Positions 53,543 to 63,044 of a stretch of DNA of 64,000 nucleotides are shown here, piece by piece. The notes beneath the pieces were generated by a model, which worked only from the letters and a program-made list of their open reading frames with translations, made no database searches and was not told where the DNA came from. Where the stretch lies: contig NZ_JAEKJR010000002.1 in assembly GCF_017303155.1 (NCBI RefSeq), forward strand, positions 186,001-250,000, given 5' to 3'. Within the stretch, counting starts at the first letter, position 1. Each line of letters opens with the position of its first letter. Made by a program: the position numbers and the translations under genes. This DNA is from Microbulbifer salipaludis. GTDB taxonomy: Bacteria; Pseudomonadota; Gammaproteobacteria; Pseudomonadales; Cellvibrionaceae.

Positions 53543-54663
53543 ACGGGCGGCGCCTGCTGGCCGTGCTGGTCAAGGAATTCCGGCAGATGCGTCGCGACCG
53601 GATGACCCTGGCCATGATTGTGGGCATTCCCCTCATGCAGCTTCTGTTGTTCGGCTACGCCATCAATCTCAATCTGCGCCACCTGCCCGCGGCCATCGCC
53701 GACCAGTCCCATACCAGTGCGTCCCGCCAGCAGGTGATGGATATGCTGGCCACCGGGGTGATCGAACCCGTCGCTCAGGCCAGCACCCCCGAGCAACTGG
53801 TGGAATTGTTGCGGCGGGGAGAGATCAGTGTGGGAGTTTTCCTGCCGTACGATTACGAGCGCCGCCTGGCGTTGGGGCAGGAGGCCATCCAGATCATGGT
53901 CGACGGCAGCGACACCGTGGTGCAAAGCGCCGCTGCCCAGCTGGCCCAGGTTCCCGTGGGTGCGCCGCCGCCTGAGAACAATACCCGGCTGCCCAACCGC
54001 CAGTCGTCGGTACCCCTGGCGTCCGGTCCGGTGAGCATTGTCAGCTTCTACAACCCCCAGCGGGTTTCGGCGATCAATATCGTGCCGGGGCTGATCGGTA
54101 TCATCCTCACCATGACCATGGTGATGTTTACCGCGGTCGCCATCGTGCGCGAGCGGGAGCGGGGCAATATGGAGCTGCTGATCGCGACGCCGGTGCGCAG
54201 TTCGGAACTGATGATTGGCAAGATTTTGCCCTACGGGCTGATTGGCCTGATTCAGACCAGCCTGATTCTGCTGCTGGGCAAGTGGGTTTTTGAGGTGCCT
54301 ATCCGCGGCAGCCTGATGGATGTGTATATCGCGGCGGTACTGCTGATCCTCGCCAACCTGGCGATGGGGCTGCTGATTTCTACCCGCGCCCAGTCCCAGT
54401 TCCAGGCCATGCAGATGACGTTGTTCGTCTTTTTGCCGTCCATCCTGTTATCGGGCTTCATGTTTCCCTTTGACGGAATGCCAAAGGCCGCGCAATGGCT
54501 GGCGGAGCTGTTGCCGCTGACGCATTTTATTCGCCTGGTGCGCGGCGTCATGTTGCGAGGGGCGGATATCATCGAGCTGTGGCCGGATCTGTTGGCACTG
54601 CTGGTGTTTATTCTGGTGATGATGACGCTCGCCATTACCCGCTTCCGCAAGCGGCTCGATTGA
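53539..54663 (+). CDS. ABC-2 type permease (YbhS/YhhJ-like)
   Basis: 374 residues, N-terminal TM (about 22-42), a large periplasmic domain (about 45-175, NLRHLPAAIADQSHTSASRQ), then five TM segments with the ABC-2 signature RERERGNMELLIATPVRSSELMIG (in parts ERGNMELL, TPVRSSEL). GTG start overlapping the ATPase stop (GTGA). The second permease (YbhR type) found in relatives is absent, so it probably works as a homodimer. Substrate unknown. Confidence 0.9.
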   Translation: MNGRRLLAVLVKEFRQMRRDRMTLAMIVGIPLMQLLLFGYAINLNLRHLPAAIADQSHTSASRQQVMDMLATGVIEPVAQASTPEQLVELLRRGEISVGVFLPYDYERRLALGQEAIQIMVDGSDTVVQSAAAQLAQVPVGAPPPENNTRLPNRQSSVPLASGPVSIVSFYNPQRVSAINIVPGLIGIILTMTMVMFTAVAIVRERERGNMELLIATPVRSSELMIGKILPYGLIGLIQTSLILLLGKWVFEVPIRGSLMDVYIAAVLLILANLAMGLLISTRAQSQFQAMQMTLFVFLPSILLSGFMFPFDGMPKAAQWLAELLPLTHFIRLVRGVMLRGADIIELWPDLLALLVFILVMMTLAITRFRKRLD

Positions 54664-54934
54664 CATTTTGGCGCGTAAAGCGTCCTTCTCCATATTTTCT
54701 GCGTCGTACGGCCTCTCGCGCGCGGGCAAACAGTGGTTCGCGGCGCCGCTTCTCCCCGTATTTGTGACACCATAAAGGAAACCGCCGCCCGCCCCTGATA
54801 GGATCTTGATTCGATGCTGGGGTTCATTTTCATTTCCGGGTGCCAATAAGCGCCACCCGTTCGCTACAAGACTGAGGTCGGGTCTGTACACACGTTAACG
54901 TTTGCTGGTTATCAGCAAGGGAGGAAGCTGTACC

Positions 54935-56482
54935 ATGACCGAAATCTTCCAGAGCCTGCCACCGTGGTTGTGGTTCGTGATTGCACTGGTTGCCTTGTTT
55001 CTCGCTCGCAGACCGGTGCATCAGGGGATCTACGCACTGGCGCGATTTTTTCATCAATCCCTGCGCCTGGCAGGTAATGCGGTGGCGGCTGCGGAGCACC
55101 GGTTACAGCTGCGCAATCGCGAAGTATTGCTGGCGGCAGGGCGCGAGGCGACGGAGCGGCATATCGAACGCGAGTTTGAGCGTATCGAAGGGGCCATGAA
55201 AAAGGAGCTGGCCCAGTATCCGGCGCTGCACCGCAAACTGTGCGAGCAGCTCACCACCATCGATGAAGACTATGTGCGCAGTGCGGAAGTGCCGCCGGAA
55301 CCCACCAGCTGGGCGAAGGCGATCCAGGCGGTGGCAGAAATCCCGGCCAAGCAGGATTCGGTGGTCGGCGATGTACTGGAAACCATCCACGGTTCCATGC
55401 GCAAGGCGGAAGGCAAGGCACTGGAGGCCTATCGGGAATCAGCGCGGGAGCGCCACCTGTTACTGAAGCGCATGATGCCGGCATGGCGCTCGATCCTGAA
55501 AAGCCTGGGTGCGGTCAACAGGACGGTGAGCACCGTCCAGCAGCGCGCAAAAACGGTGGACGGGCACATGGCGCGCTACGAGGAGATTCTCCAGGGCAGT
55601 GACCGCGCGCAGCGCATGCTCTCTTCTTCCTCTCTCAGCCAGTTTTTCATTTCCGCGTTTGTGCTCGCCATTGCCGTTGGCGGTGCGCTGATCAATTTCC
55701 ACCTGATTGCCCGCCCCATGACCGAGATGGTGGGGGGAACCAGTTATATCGGCAATTTCAAGATTGCCGATATTTCCGCGCTGGTGATTATCCTGGTGGA
55801 AATCACTATGGGACTCTTTGTGATGGAGTGCCTGCGCATCACGCGGCTGTTCCCGGTGATCGGTGCGCTCAGTGATAAACTGCGCATGCGTATGATGTGG
55901 GCCGCCTTTGGTTTACTGTTTTTCCTTGCCACCATTGAAGCGGGACTCGCGTTTATGCGTGAAATCCTGATGCAGGAAGATTTGGCGGTCAGTGCACAAT
56001 TGCGTGGTGCCGAGGTTGCCAGCGTGGAAGGTGGTGTTTTCTGGATTACCACCGCGGCACAGATGGGGATGGGATTTATCCTGCCGTTCGCGCTGACGTT
56101 TGTTGCCATTCCGCTGGAAAACTTTATCGCGTCCACCCGTACCGTCATCGGACTGGTCGCGGCGTTTGTCCTGCGCGTGCTGTCGGTGGTGTTACGCCTT
56201 GCCGGCACCGGTATTCTGCGTAGCGGAACCCTGTTGGTTCGCGCCTACGACATCGTGATCTTTTTCCCGCTGTGGCTGGAAGCGCGTATTTTGCAGTGGC
56301 GTGAGCGGGCTGTGATGACAGCGGGCAACGCCGCTACCGAGAACAAGGCTGCGCCGACCACGCGCGCCCGGCCGTCAACTAAGTCTTCAACCAAGTCTGC
56401 AACAAAATCCTCAGCTAAATCCTCAACCAAGCCCGCTGCAAAAACTTCAGTGCCGTCATCGTTACAGGAGCAGCCATCATGA
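54935..56482 (+). CDS. Uncharacterised multi-spanning membrane protein
   Basis: 515 residues, no family recognised. One N-terminal TM (about 9-27), a long charged helical soluble region (about 30-230, with EREFERIEGAMKKELAQYP), then about five TM segments between 235 and 455 (QFFISAFVLAIAVGGALI; SALVIILVEITMGLFV; WAAFGLLFFLATIEAGLAF; MGMGFILPFALTFVAIPL; VIGLVAAFVLRVLSVVL). The tail, about 478-510, is a low-complexity Lys/Ser/Thr/Ala repeat (KSSTKSATKSSAKSSTKPA). GGGAGGAAG precedes the ATG. Its stop overlaps the VWA gene (ATGA). First gene of a five-gene operon. Confidence 0.85.
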   Translation: MTEIFQSLPPWLWFVIALVALFLARRPVHQGIYALARFFHQSLRLAGNAVAAAEHRLQLRNREVLLAAGREATERHIEREFERIEGAMKKELAQYPALHRKLCEQLTTIDEDYVRSAEVPPEPTSWAKAIQAVAEIPAKQDSVVGDVLETIHGSMRKAEGKALEAYRESARERHLLLKRMMPAWRSILKSLGAVNRTVSTVQQRAKTVDGHMARYEEILQGSDRAQRMLSSSSLSQFFISAFVLAIAVGGALINFHLIARPMTEMVGGTSYIGNFKIADISALVIILVEITMGLFVMECLRITRLFPVIGALSDKLRMRMMWAAFGLLFFLATIEAGLAFMREILMQEDLAVSAQLRGAEVASVEGGVFWITTAAQMGMGFILPFALTFVAIPLENFIASTRTVIGLVAAFVLRVLSVVLRLAGTGILRSGTLLVRAYDIVIFFPLWLEARILQWRERAVMTAGNAATENKAAPTTRARPSTKSSTKSATKSSAKSSTKPAAKTSVPSSLQEQPS

Positions 56483-57132
56483 AGTCGATCTTCGGCATTC
56501 TTTTGATCGGTCTGTGCCTGGGCGCCGTATTATCCAGCTGCGGTGAACCGGTGGCGCGTAACCAGGGGGTGTACATGCTGGTCGATACCTCCGGCACCTA
56601 TACCGAAGAACTGGGTAAGGCGCAGCAGGTCATCAATTTTACCCTCGCGCGACTGAATCCTGGCGACACCTTCGCCGTGGCCAGCATCAATACCGGCAGT
56701 TTCAGTGAGAAAAATATTCATGCCAAGGTGACCTTTGACGATCGCCCCAGTGTTGCCAATCGCCAGAAACAGGCGTTCCAGCAACGTATTGATGCCTTTG
56801 TGGAAAATGCACAGCCGGCGGCGTATACGGATATTACCGGCGGCCTGTTGCAGGCGGTGGAGTTCCTGAACGAAAAGCAGCCGGGTCGCAAAACCATCCT
56901 GATTTTTTCCGACCTGAAGGAAGAGATAAAAGAGGGCTACAACCGCGACCTCGCGCTGGCATTAAACGGGTTTGACCTGGTGGCCCTGAATGTTACCAAG
57001 CTGAATAGCGACAACGTCGACCCTAGCGAATATCTTGGGCGCCTGCAGCAGTGGCAGGAAAGAGTAGAGCAGGGCGGTGGAAGCTGGCGCGTGGTCAACG
57101 ACCTGGAGCGGCTGGAAAAAATCCTGCCGTAA
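56479..57132 (+). CDS. VWA-domain lipoprotein
   Basis: 217 residues. Lipobox VLSSC with Cys21, so membrane-attached outside the cytoplasm. A von Willebrand A fold follows with a MIDAS-like metal site: DTSGT at residues 36-40, Thr in AYTDITGG, Asp in FSDLKEE. The family binds partners or ligands through the metal. Coupled by four bases to the preceding membrane-protein gene, which is its most likely partner. Function unknown. Confidence 0.88.
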   Translation: MKSIFGILLIGLCLGAVLSSCGEPVARNQGVYMLVDTSGTYTEELGKAQQVINFTLARLNPGDTFAVASINTGSFSEKNIHAKVTFDDRPSVANRQKQAFQQRIDAFVENAQPAAYTDITGGLLQAVEFLNEKQPGRKTILIFSDLKEEIKEGYNRDLALALNGFDLVALNVTKLNSDNVDPSEYLGRLQQWQERVEQGGGSWRVVNDLERLEKILP

Positions 57133-57942
57133 ATGCATTTGAACCCTTCTGATTGCTGGCCCCGGATCAAGCCCCGCCCTCTGATCATTGCCCATGGGGA
57201 TGAAGGCGGGCGTGGCCTGTACCCGGGGAATACCCTGCTGTACCTGCGCGAGATGCTGGCGCTGGGGGTGGATGCGCTGGAGATTGACCTGAACCTCACC
57301 GCTGACGGTCACCTGGTATTGCTGCATGACCCGACGTTGGAGCGCACCACCGACGGCCGCGGTGCGGTCACCGACAAAACCCTGGCGGAGCTGAAAAACC
57401 TGAACGCCGCTTACCACTGGTCACCGGATGGCAAGGCCTATCCCTATCGCAATAGCCCGCAACCGCTGGTCACCATCGATGAAGTGTTCGCTGAATTCCC
57501 CAACGCGCGCATGATCATCGAGCTGAAAAACAAGGACCACCGTGCGGCCAGCGCATTGCAGCGGGCCATCGTCCGCGCGGGATGTGAGGCGCGGGTGATC
57601 GTGTCGTCCTTTCATCGCGGCGTGATTCGCGAATTTCGCAGGCTGTGCCCGCAGGTAAACACCGGGGCCACGCTGCCAGAAGCGCTGCAGTTCTACGCGG
57701 CGCAGCTGGTGGCCGCCGAGCGGTGGCTCGCGCCCGCCTACCAATCCATGCAACTGCCGTCCCGTTATTACGGGCTGCCGGTATTTACCCGGCGGTTTGT
57801 GCGGGCAGCGCGCCGCTGTGGTCTGCATCTTTCGGTGTGGACCGTGAACGAGCCCGCACCCATGCGGCACTTTATCGACCTGGGCCTGGACGGTATCGTG
57901 ACCGATCGCCCGGACAGACTGTTATCCATTCTGGGAGAATGA
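57133..57942 (+). CDS. GDPD-like phosphodiesterase, cytoplasmic form
   Basis: 269 residues, TIM-barrel glycerophosphodiester phosphodiesterase family. Catalytic His21 and His65 (AHG, LLHDPTLERTTDG), metal ligands Glu50 and Asp52 (LEIDLN), and a later Glu in MIIELKNKD are kept. The usual HRG...PENT loop is instead HGDEGGRGLYPGNT: the Arg after the first His and the Glu of PENT are missing. No signal peptide. It starts directly after the VWA stop and abuts its paralogue. Confidence 0.9.
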   Translation: MHLNPSDCWPRIKPRPLIIAHGDEGGRGLYPGNTLLYLREMLALGVDALEIDLNLTADGHLVLLHDPTLERTTDGRGAVTDKTLAELKNLNAAYHWSPDGKAYPYRNSPQPLVTIDEVFAEFPNARMIIELKNKDHRAASALQRAIVRAGCEARVIVSSFHRGVIREFRRLCPQVNTGATLPEALQFYAAQLVAAERWLAPAYQSMQLPSRYYGLPVFTRRFVRAARRCGLHLSVWTVNEPAPMRHFIDLGLDGIVTDRPDRLLSILGE

Positions 57943-58866
57943 ATGATCAAGCGTTTACTGCTGCTCCTGCTACTCGCCCTGCTGATTTTTGTGGGCTGGC
58001 GCTATCTTGCGGCGCGCCCCGCGCCCGACACGGGTTTGCAATTCCCGTCCCATCCGAGCAAAGGTTTTCACCGGCCGCTGGTGATCGCCCATGCGGATGA
58101 TTCTGGCCGCGGCCTGTATCCGGGCAATACCGCCATATTCCTGCAGAAGATGGCGGAGATGAAGGTGGATGTTCTGGAGATGGACGTACACGCCACCGCG
58201 GACGATGCGCTGGTGCTGATGCACGATGCAACGGTGGACCGTACTACCGACGGGCAGGGGCCCATCCGTGACAAAACTCTGGCGGAGCTGCAGCAGCTGA
58301 ACGTCGCCTTCCACTGGAGCCAGGACGGCACCCGCTTTCCCTATCGCGACAACCCGCAGCGTATTCTCACGGTGGATGAGGTGTTCCAGCGTTATCCCCG
58401 CTACCCGATGATCGTCGAGTTGAAAACGCCCGACCCGGAGGCGGCGCGCGCCCTGTGTCGCAAGCTCAACGCGTATGACAAAACCAGCCTGGTGATTGTA
58501 TCGTCCTTCCATCAGCAGGCGGTGGACGAGATGCGGGAGGTATGCCCGCAGGTGGCAACCGGAGCTGGCTCCGACGAAGTCAAGATGTTCGCTGCGGCGT
58601 CCTGGCTGCGGCTGTTTCACCTGCTGAGCCCCCGTTACCAGGCCCTGCATATTCCCCCGCACTACGAAGGCATCACGCTGGTGGGCCCAAGTTCCGTGCG
58701 ACAGGTCCAAAATCACGGTGTGCGCGTAGATGTGTGGACCGTCAATGAAGAAACGGATATGCGCCGCCTGATTGGGCACGGTGTAGATGGGATAATGACC
58801 GACAGGCCCGACCGCCTGATCAACCTGATAAAAGAACTGGAAGAGTTTGAGGAGATGAACCAATGA
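57943..58866 (+). CDS. GDPD-like phosphodiesterase, membrane-anchored form
   Basis: 307 residues; an N-terminal TM anchor (about 5-22, Leu-rich) precedes the same GDPD barrel. His50, Glu79, Asp81 and His94 correspond to the active site; the loop reads HADDSGRGLYPGNT, with the same changes as the upstream paralogue. The pair looks like a duplication giving cytoplasmic and periplasmic forms. The substrate may be a glycerophosphodiester or another phosphodiester. Overlaps the next gene by four bases. Confidence 0.9.
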   Translation: MIKRLLLLLLLALLIFVGWRYLAARPAPDTGLQFPSHPSKGFHRPLVIAHADDSGRGLYPGNTAIFLQKMAEMKVDVLEMDVHATADDALVLMHDATVDRTTDGQGPIRDKTLAELQQLNVAFHWSQDGTRFPYRDNPQRILTVDEVFQRYPRYPMIVELKTPDPEAARALCRKLNAYDKTSLVIVSSFHQQAVDEMREVCPQVATGAGSDEVKMFAAASWLRLFHLLSPRYQALHIPPHYEGITLVGPSSVRQVQNHGVRVDVWTVNEETDMRRLIGHGVDGIMTDRPDRLINLIKELEEFEEMNQ

Positions 58867-59771
58867 ACACGCCGCTACTGAAACGAATACTGGCCGCGGG
58901 CCTGCTGGCGCTGAGCGCCATGCCCGTGCATGCGCAGCGGGATTTCTCCAACGTGGAAATCAAGCCGCAGACGGTATCCGAAAATTTGTACATGTTGACC
59001 GGAGCGGGCGGCAACATGGCGCTGTTTGTGGGAGACGATGGTGCCTTTCTGGTCGATGACCAGTTTGCGCCCCTGAGTGAGAAAATTCTCGCCGAGGTTA
59101 CCAAGCTGACGGACAAGCCACTGCGTTTTGTGGTCAACACCCACTGGCATGGGGATCACACCGGCGGCAACGAAAATATGGGTAAGGCCGGCGCCCTGGT
59201 TGTGGCCCATGAAAATGTACGCAAGCGCATGAGCACCGAGCAGTTCACCAAGCTGTGGAACCGCACCACACCGGCCGCGCCGCCGGAAGCCCTGCCGGTG
59301 ATCACCTTTACCGATGCCACCACCTTTCACTGGAACGGAGATGAAGTGCGGGTACAGCATGTGGGGCCGGCGCACACCGATGGGGATTCAATCATCCACT
59401 TCAAGAATGCCAATGTCATTCATATGGGCGACACCTTCTTTAACGGCAGCTACCCCTACATTGATATCTCAGCTGGTGGCAATGTCGATGGGGTGATTGA
59501 AAATGCGCGCAAGGTGCTGGAGATGGCCGATGGGAATACCAAAATCATTCCCGGCCACGGCCCGCTGACCGACAAGCAGGGCTTGCAGCAATATCACGAT
59601 CTGCTGGTGCGCCTGCGCAACAAAATCAAGACGCTGGTGGATGCAGGAAACACCAAGGAGCAGGTGATTGCCGCCAAGCCCACCAAAGAGTTTGACGAGA
59701 AGTACGGCCAGGGGTTTATGAAGCCGGACATCTGGACCGGTCTCGTCTACGAATCGCTCACGCAAAAGTAG
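58863..59771 (+). CDS. Secreted metallo-beta-lactamase-fold hydrolase
   Basis: 302 residues; signal peptide about 1-24 (ALSAMPVHA). Metal site THWHGDHTGG (His94, His96, Asp98, His99), further ligands in VGPAHTDGDS, IHMGDTFF and IPGHGP, so a two-metal site. The HTDGDS / MGDTFF pattern is that of general MBL hydrolases rather than true beta-lactamases. Last gene of the five-gene operon. Confidence 0.9.
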   Translation: MNTPLLKRILAAGLLALSAMPVHAQRDFSNVEIKPQTVSENLYMLTGAGGNMALFVGDDGAFLVDDQFAPLSEKILAEVTKLTDKPLRFVVNTHWHGDHTGGNENMGKAGALVVAHENVRKRMSTEQFTKLWNRTTPAAPPEALPVITFTDATTFHWNGDEVRVQHVGPAHTDGDSIIHFKNANVIHMGDTFFNGSYPYIDISAGGNVDGVIENARKVLEMADGNTKIIPGHGPLTDKQGLQQYHDLLVRLRNKIKTLVDAGNTKEQVIAAKPTKEFDEKYGQGFMKPDIWTGLVYESLTQK

Positions 59772-59786
59772 TACGCACCGCACGTG

Positions 59787-59828
59787 AAAAAAAGGCAAAG
59801 CACCGCAGGTGCTTTGCCTTTTTTTTTA
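59787..59828. terminator. Strong bidirectional terminator
   Basis: An 18-bp perfect stem from AAAAAAAGGCAAAGCACC (59787-59804) to GGTGCTTTGCCTTTTTTT (59808-59825), loop GCA, then more T. It ends the MBL operon and the RND operon on the other strand. Confidence 0.96.
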
Positions 59829-59852
59829 TGCAAGCTCGTTAGGTTTGCAGAG

Positions 59853-62800
59853 TCAAGCGCTCGCGGCCGCGGGCGACGGTTCACCCTCCGGTGTCACACC
59901 CGGTGCCTCGGTCGGGGCCTTTACCCGGAACCAGGCTGCATACAGTGCTGGCAAAAACAGCAGCGTCAGCGCGGTTGCCACAATCAGACCGCCCATAATG
60001 GCAACGGCCATGGGGCCGAAAAAGTCACTGCGGGACAGCGGGATCATCGCCAGCACCGCCGTGAGTGCGGTCAACACAATTGGGCGGAAACGGCGCACGG
60101 TAGACTCGACAATGGCCTCCCAGGGCGTGAGCCCCTGGGCTTTATCCTGCTCGATCTGATCCACCAGAATCACCGAATTGCGCATGATCATTCCGGCCAG
60201 TGCAATGGTGCCGAGCATGGCCACAAAACCGAATGGCTGGTTGAATAGCAGCAGGAACAGGGTGACGCCGATGATGCCCAGCGGCGCGGTGAGAAACACC
60301 ATGGTCGACAGGGCAAAGCTGCGCAGTTGCAGCATCAACAGGGTAAACACCACTAGCAGGAACAGCGGCATACCGGCATTGACCGATGCCTGTCCCCGTG
60401 CGGATTCTTCCACGCTGCCGCCCACCTCCAGCAGATAACCCGGCGGCAGCGCATCGCGCAGCGCCTGTAGCTGTGGCCAGATGGCGGCGACCACGGTGGC
60501 CGGCTGCTGGGTACCGTAAATGTCTGCGCGCACCGTGACCGTGGGCAGGCGGTTGCGGTGCCAGATCACCCCTTCTTCAAATCCGTATTTGAGGGTGGCC
60601 ACCTGGTTCAGTGGCAGGGCGCCCCCCTTGTCTGTTTGCACCGCGAGGTTGCCCAGCTGTGCCAGCGCCTGGCGCTCCTGCGCCTGTCCGCGCACCGCCA
60701 CGGTGATCAGCTCGTTGTCCTCGCGGTACTGGCCCACCGGGGTGCCAGACAGGGAACCCTGCAGCGCGCGGGACAGTGATGCGCTGGTGACGCCCATTGC
60801 ACGTGCGCGCGCCTGGTCCACAGCCAGGTTCACCACTTTGCTGGGTTCCTCCCAGTCCAGGTGCACGTTGGCCACATCGCTGTTGCCGCGCACAACCTGC
60901 GCCACTTCCCGGGCGATCCGGCGAACCTCGGGGATATGCTCACCGGACACGCGGAACTGCACCGGGTAACCCACCGGTGGGCCATTTTCGAGGCGGGAGA
61001 CCCGTGAGCGCACCGCCGGGAACTGTTCCCGCAACACGGAAATCAGCCACTGGCGTACCTGTTCCCGCTCTTCCACGCTGCGGGTCAGCACCACAAACTG
61101 GGCGAGGCTGGCAGCGGGCAGCTGTTGATCCAGTGGCAGGTAGAATCGCGGCGAGCCGGTGCCCACATAGGCCACATAATTCTCCACCAGCGGATGCTGC
61201 GACAGCAGTGTTTCCAGCCGCAAAGCTTGCTCCTCGGTGGCATGCAGCGAGGACCCCTCGTTCAGCTTCAGGTCCACCATCAACTCCAGGCGCGCGGAGG
61301 AGGGGAAAAACTGCTGGGGCACGAACCGGAACAGAAAGATGGAACCGATAAAGATCGCCAACGTCAGCAACAGCACGGTTTTACGGTAGCGCAGGCACCC
61401 GTTCAAAACGCGCCGGAACCGCTGGTAAAACGGTTTGCTGTAGGGGTCACTACGGGAGTGGCCCGCCGCTGACGAGGCATTGTGTGCGGGTAACAGGCGG
61501 TTACCGAGGTAAGGCACAAACACCACCGCGGCCACCCAGGAGGCGAGCAGGGAAAGTGTGACCACCTGGAAAATAGAGCGGGTGTATTCGCCGGTGCCGG
61601 ATTGCGCGGTGGCAATGGGCAGGAACCCGGCCGCGGTGATCAGGGTGCCGGTCAGCATCGGGAAGGCGGTGCTGGTCCAGGCAAAGCCTGCGGCTTTGAG
61701 GCGGCTGAGACCCTGCTCCATTTTGATCGCCATCATTTCCACGGCGATGATCGCATCATCCACCATCAACCCCAGCGCGAGTACCAGTGCGCCCAGGGAA
61801 ATCTTGTGCAGGCCGATGTCGAAATAATGCATCAGGGCAAAGGTCATCGCCAGCACCAGCGGAATCGACAGCGCGACCACCATGCCGGTGCGGAAGCCCA
61901 GTGAGAAAAAACTCACCAGCATGACGATCACCAGGGCCTCAATCAGCACCTTCACGAATTCGCCCACACTGTGTTTTACCGCGGCCGGCTGATCCGAGAC
62001 TTTCTCCAGCGACAGTCCAATGGGCAGTTCCTGCCGCAGCGACGTCACGGCGGCATCCAGCCGTTCCCCCAGCTGCAGGATGTCCCCGCCGGCTTTCATG
62101 GACACGGCGAGCCCGATTGCGTCCTCCCCCATAAAGCGCATGCGCGGCTGGGGCGGGTCACTGAAGCCGCGCTGTACATTGGCGATGTCGCCGAGGGTCA
62201 GGGTGTGTCCATTGGCGTGGATGGGGAAGTGGCGGATTTCGTCCACGCTGCGGAACTGGCCACTCACGCGGATACGCACACGGTCGCTGACCGCTTCCAC
62301 GATGCCGGCGTCGGCGGTTTGGTTTTGTGCCTGCAGGACCGACTGCACGGCGGAGAGCGGAATGCCCAAGGATGCCAGCTTGGCGTTGGCGATTTCCACC
62401 CAGATTTTTTCATCCTGCAGGCCCAGTAGTTCCACCTTGCCCACATCGTCCACCCGCTGCAGTGCCAGCTGCAGGCGGTCGGCGTAGTCTTTCATCAATG
62501 CGTAGTCAAAACCCTCGCCGGTCAGGGCGTAGATATTGCCGAAGGTGGTGCCGAACTCATCGTTGAAGAAGGGGCCCTGCACATCGGGCGGCAGGGTGTG
62601 GCGAATATCGCCCACTTTCTTGCGCACCTGATACCAGAGGTCGGGAATGTCTGCGGAGTGCATGCTGTCGCGGGCCACAAACATCACCTGTGACTGTCCC
62701 GGGCGCGAGAAGGAGGTAATGCGCTGATAGTCGCCGGTTTCCATCAGCTTTTTTTCAATCCGCTCGGTCACCTGGCGGGATACCTCCTCCGCGCTGGCAC

Positions 62801-62963
62801 CCGGCCACAGGGTGTTGACCACCATCACCTTGAAGGTGAAGGGCGGGTCTTCACTCTGGCCCAGTTGCGTATAGGAAATGGCCCCGATCAGGCCGAGCAG
62901 CAGTATGGAATAGAGCACCAGGGGCCGGTTTTTCAGCGCCCATTCGGAAAGGTTGAATCGCAT
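59853..62963 (-). CDS. RND efflux transporter permease
   Basis: 1036 residues, inner-membrane proton-driven exporter of the HAE-1-like group. Two halves of a large periplasmic domain each after TM1 and TM7; TM4 has the proton-relay Asp pair in GLMVDDAIIAVEMMA. The N-terminus MRFNLSEWALKNRPLVLYS and the early GQSEDPPFTFKVMVV resemble the TriC/VexK branch rather than AcrB. It follows its adaptor gene by 81 bases. No outer-membrane factor gene is in the window. Confidence 0.93.
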   Translation of the reverse strand: MRFNLSEWALKNRPLVLYSILLLGLIGAISYTQLGQSEDPPFTFKVMVVNTLWPGASAEEVSRQVTERIEKKLMETGDYQRITSFSRPGQSQVMFVARDSMHSADIPDLWYQVRKKVGDIRHTLPPDVQGPFFNDEFGTTFGNIYALTGEGFDYALMKDYADRLQLALQRVDDVGKVELLGLQDEKIWVEIANAKLASLGIPLSAVQSVLQAQNQTADAGIVEAVSDRVRIRVSGQFRSVDEIRHFPIHANGHTLTLGDIANVQRGFSDPPQPRMRFMGEDAIGLAVSMKAGGDILQLGERLDAAVTSLRQELPIGLSLEKVSDQPAAVKHSVGEFVKVLIEALVIVMLVSFFSLGFRTGMVVALSIPLVLAMTFALMHYFDIGLHKISLGALVLALGLMVDDAIIAVEMMAIKMEQGLSRLKAAGFAWTSTAFPMLTGTLITAAGFLPIATAQSGTGEYTRSIFQVVTLSLLASWVAAVVFVPYLGNRLLPAHNASSAAGHSRSDPYSKPFYQRFRRVLNGCLRYRKTVLLLTLAIFIGSIFLFRFVPQQFFPSSARLELMVDLKLNEGSSLHATEEQALRLETLLSQHPLVENYVAYVGTGSPRFYLPLDQQLPAASLAQFVVLTRSVEEREQVRQWLISVLREQFPAVRSRVSRLENGPPVGYPVQFRVSGEHIPEVRRIAREVAQVVRGNSDVANVHLDWEEPSKVVNLAVDQARARAMGVTSASLSRALQGSLSGTPVGQYREDNELITVAVRGQAQERQALAQLGNLAVQTDKGGALPLNQVATLKYGFEEGVIWHRNRLPTVTVRADIYGTQQPATVVAAIWPQLQALRDALPPGYLLEVGGSVEESARGQASVNAGMPLFLLVVFTLLMLQLRSFALSTMVFLTAPLGIIGVTLFLLLFNQPFGFVAMLGTIALAGMIMRNSVILVDQIEQDKAQGLTPWEAIVESTVRRFRPIVLTALTAVLAMIPLSRSDFFGPMAVAIMGGLIVATALTLLFLPALYAAWFRVKAPTEAPGVTPEGEPSPAAASA

Positions 62964-63044
62964 AGGGGGTTTCCGGATCGTCTGCCACTTGGGCGAGGTT
63001 CACAGGGAAAGCGTTGCTGATTGTGCGCAGGCGGTTATTAGCGG

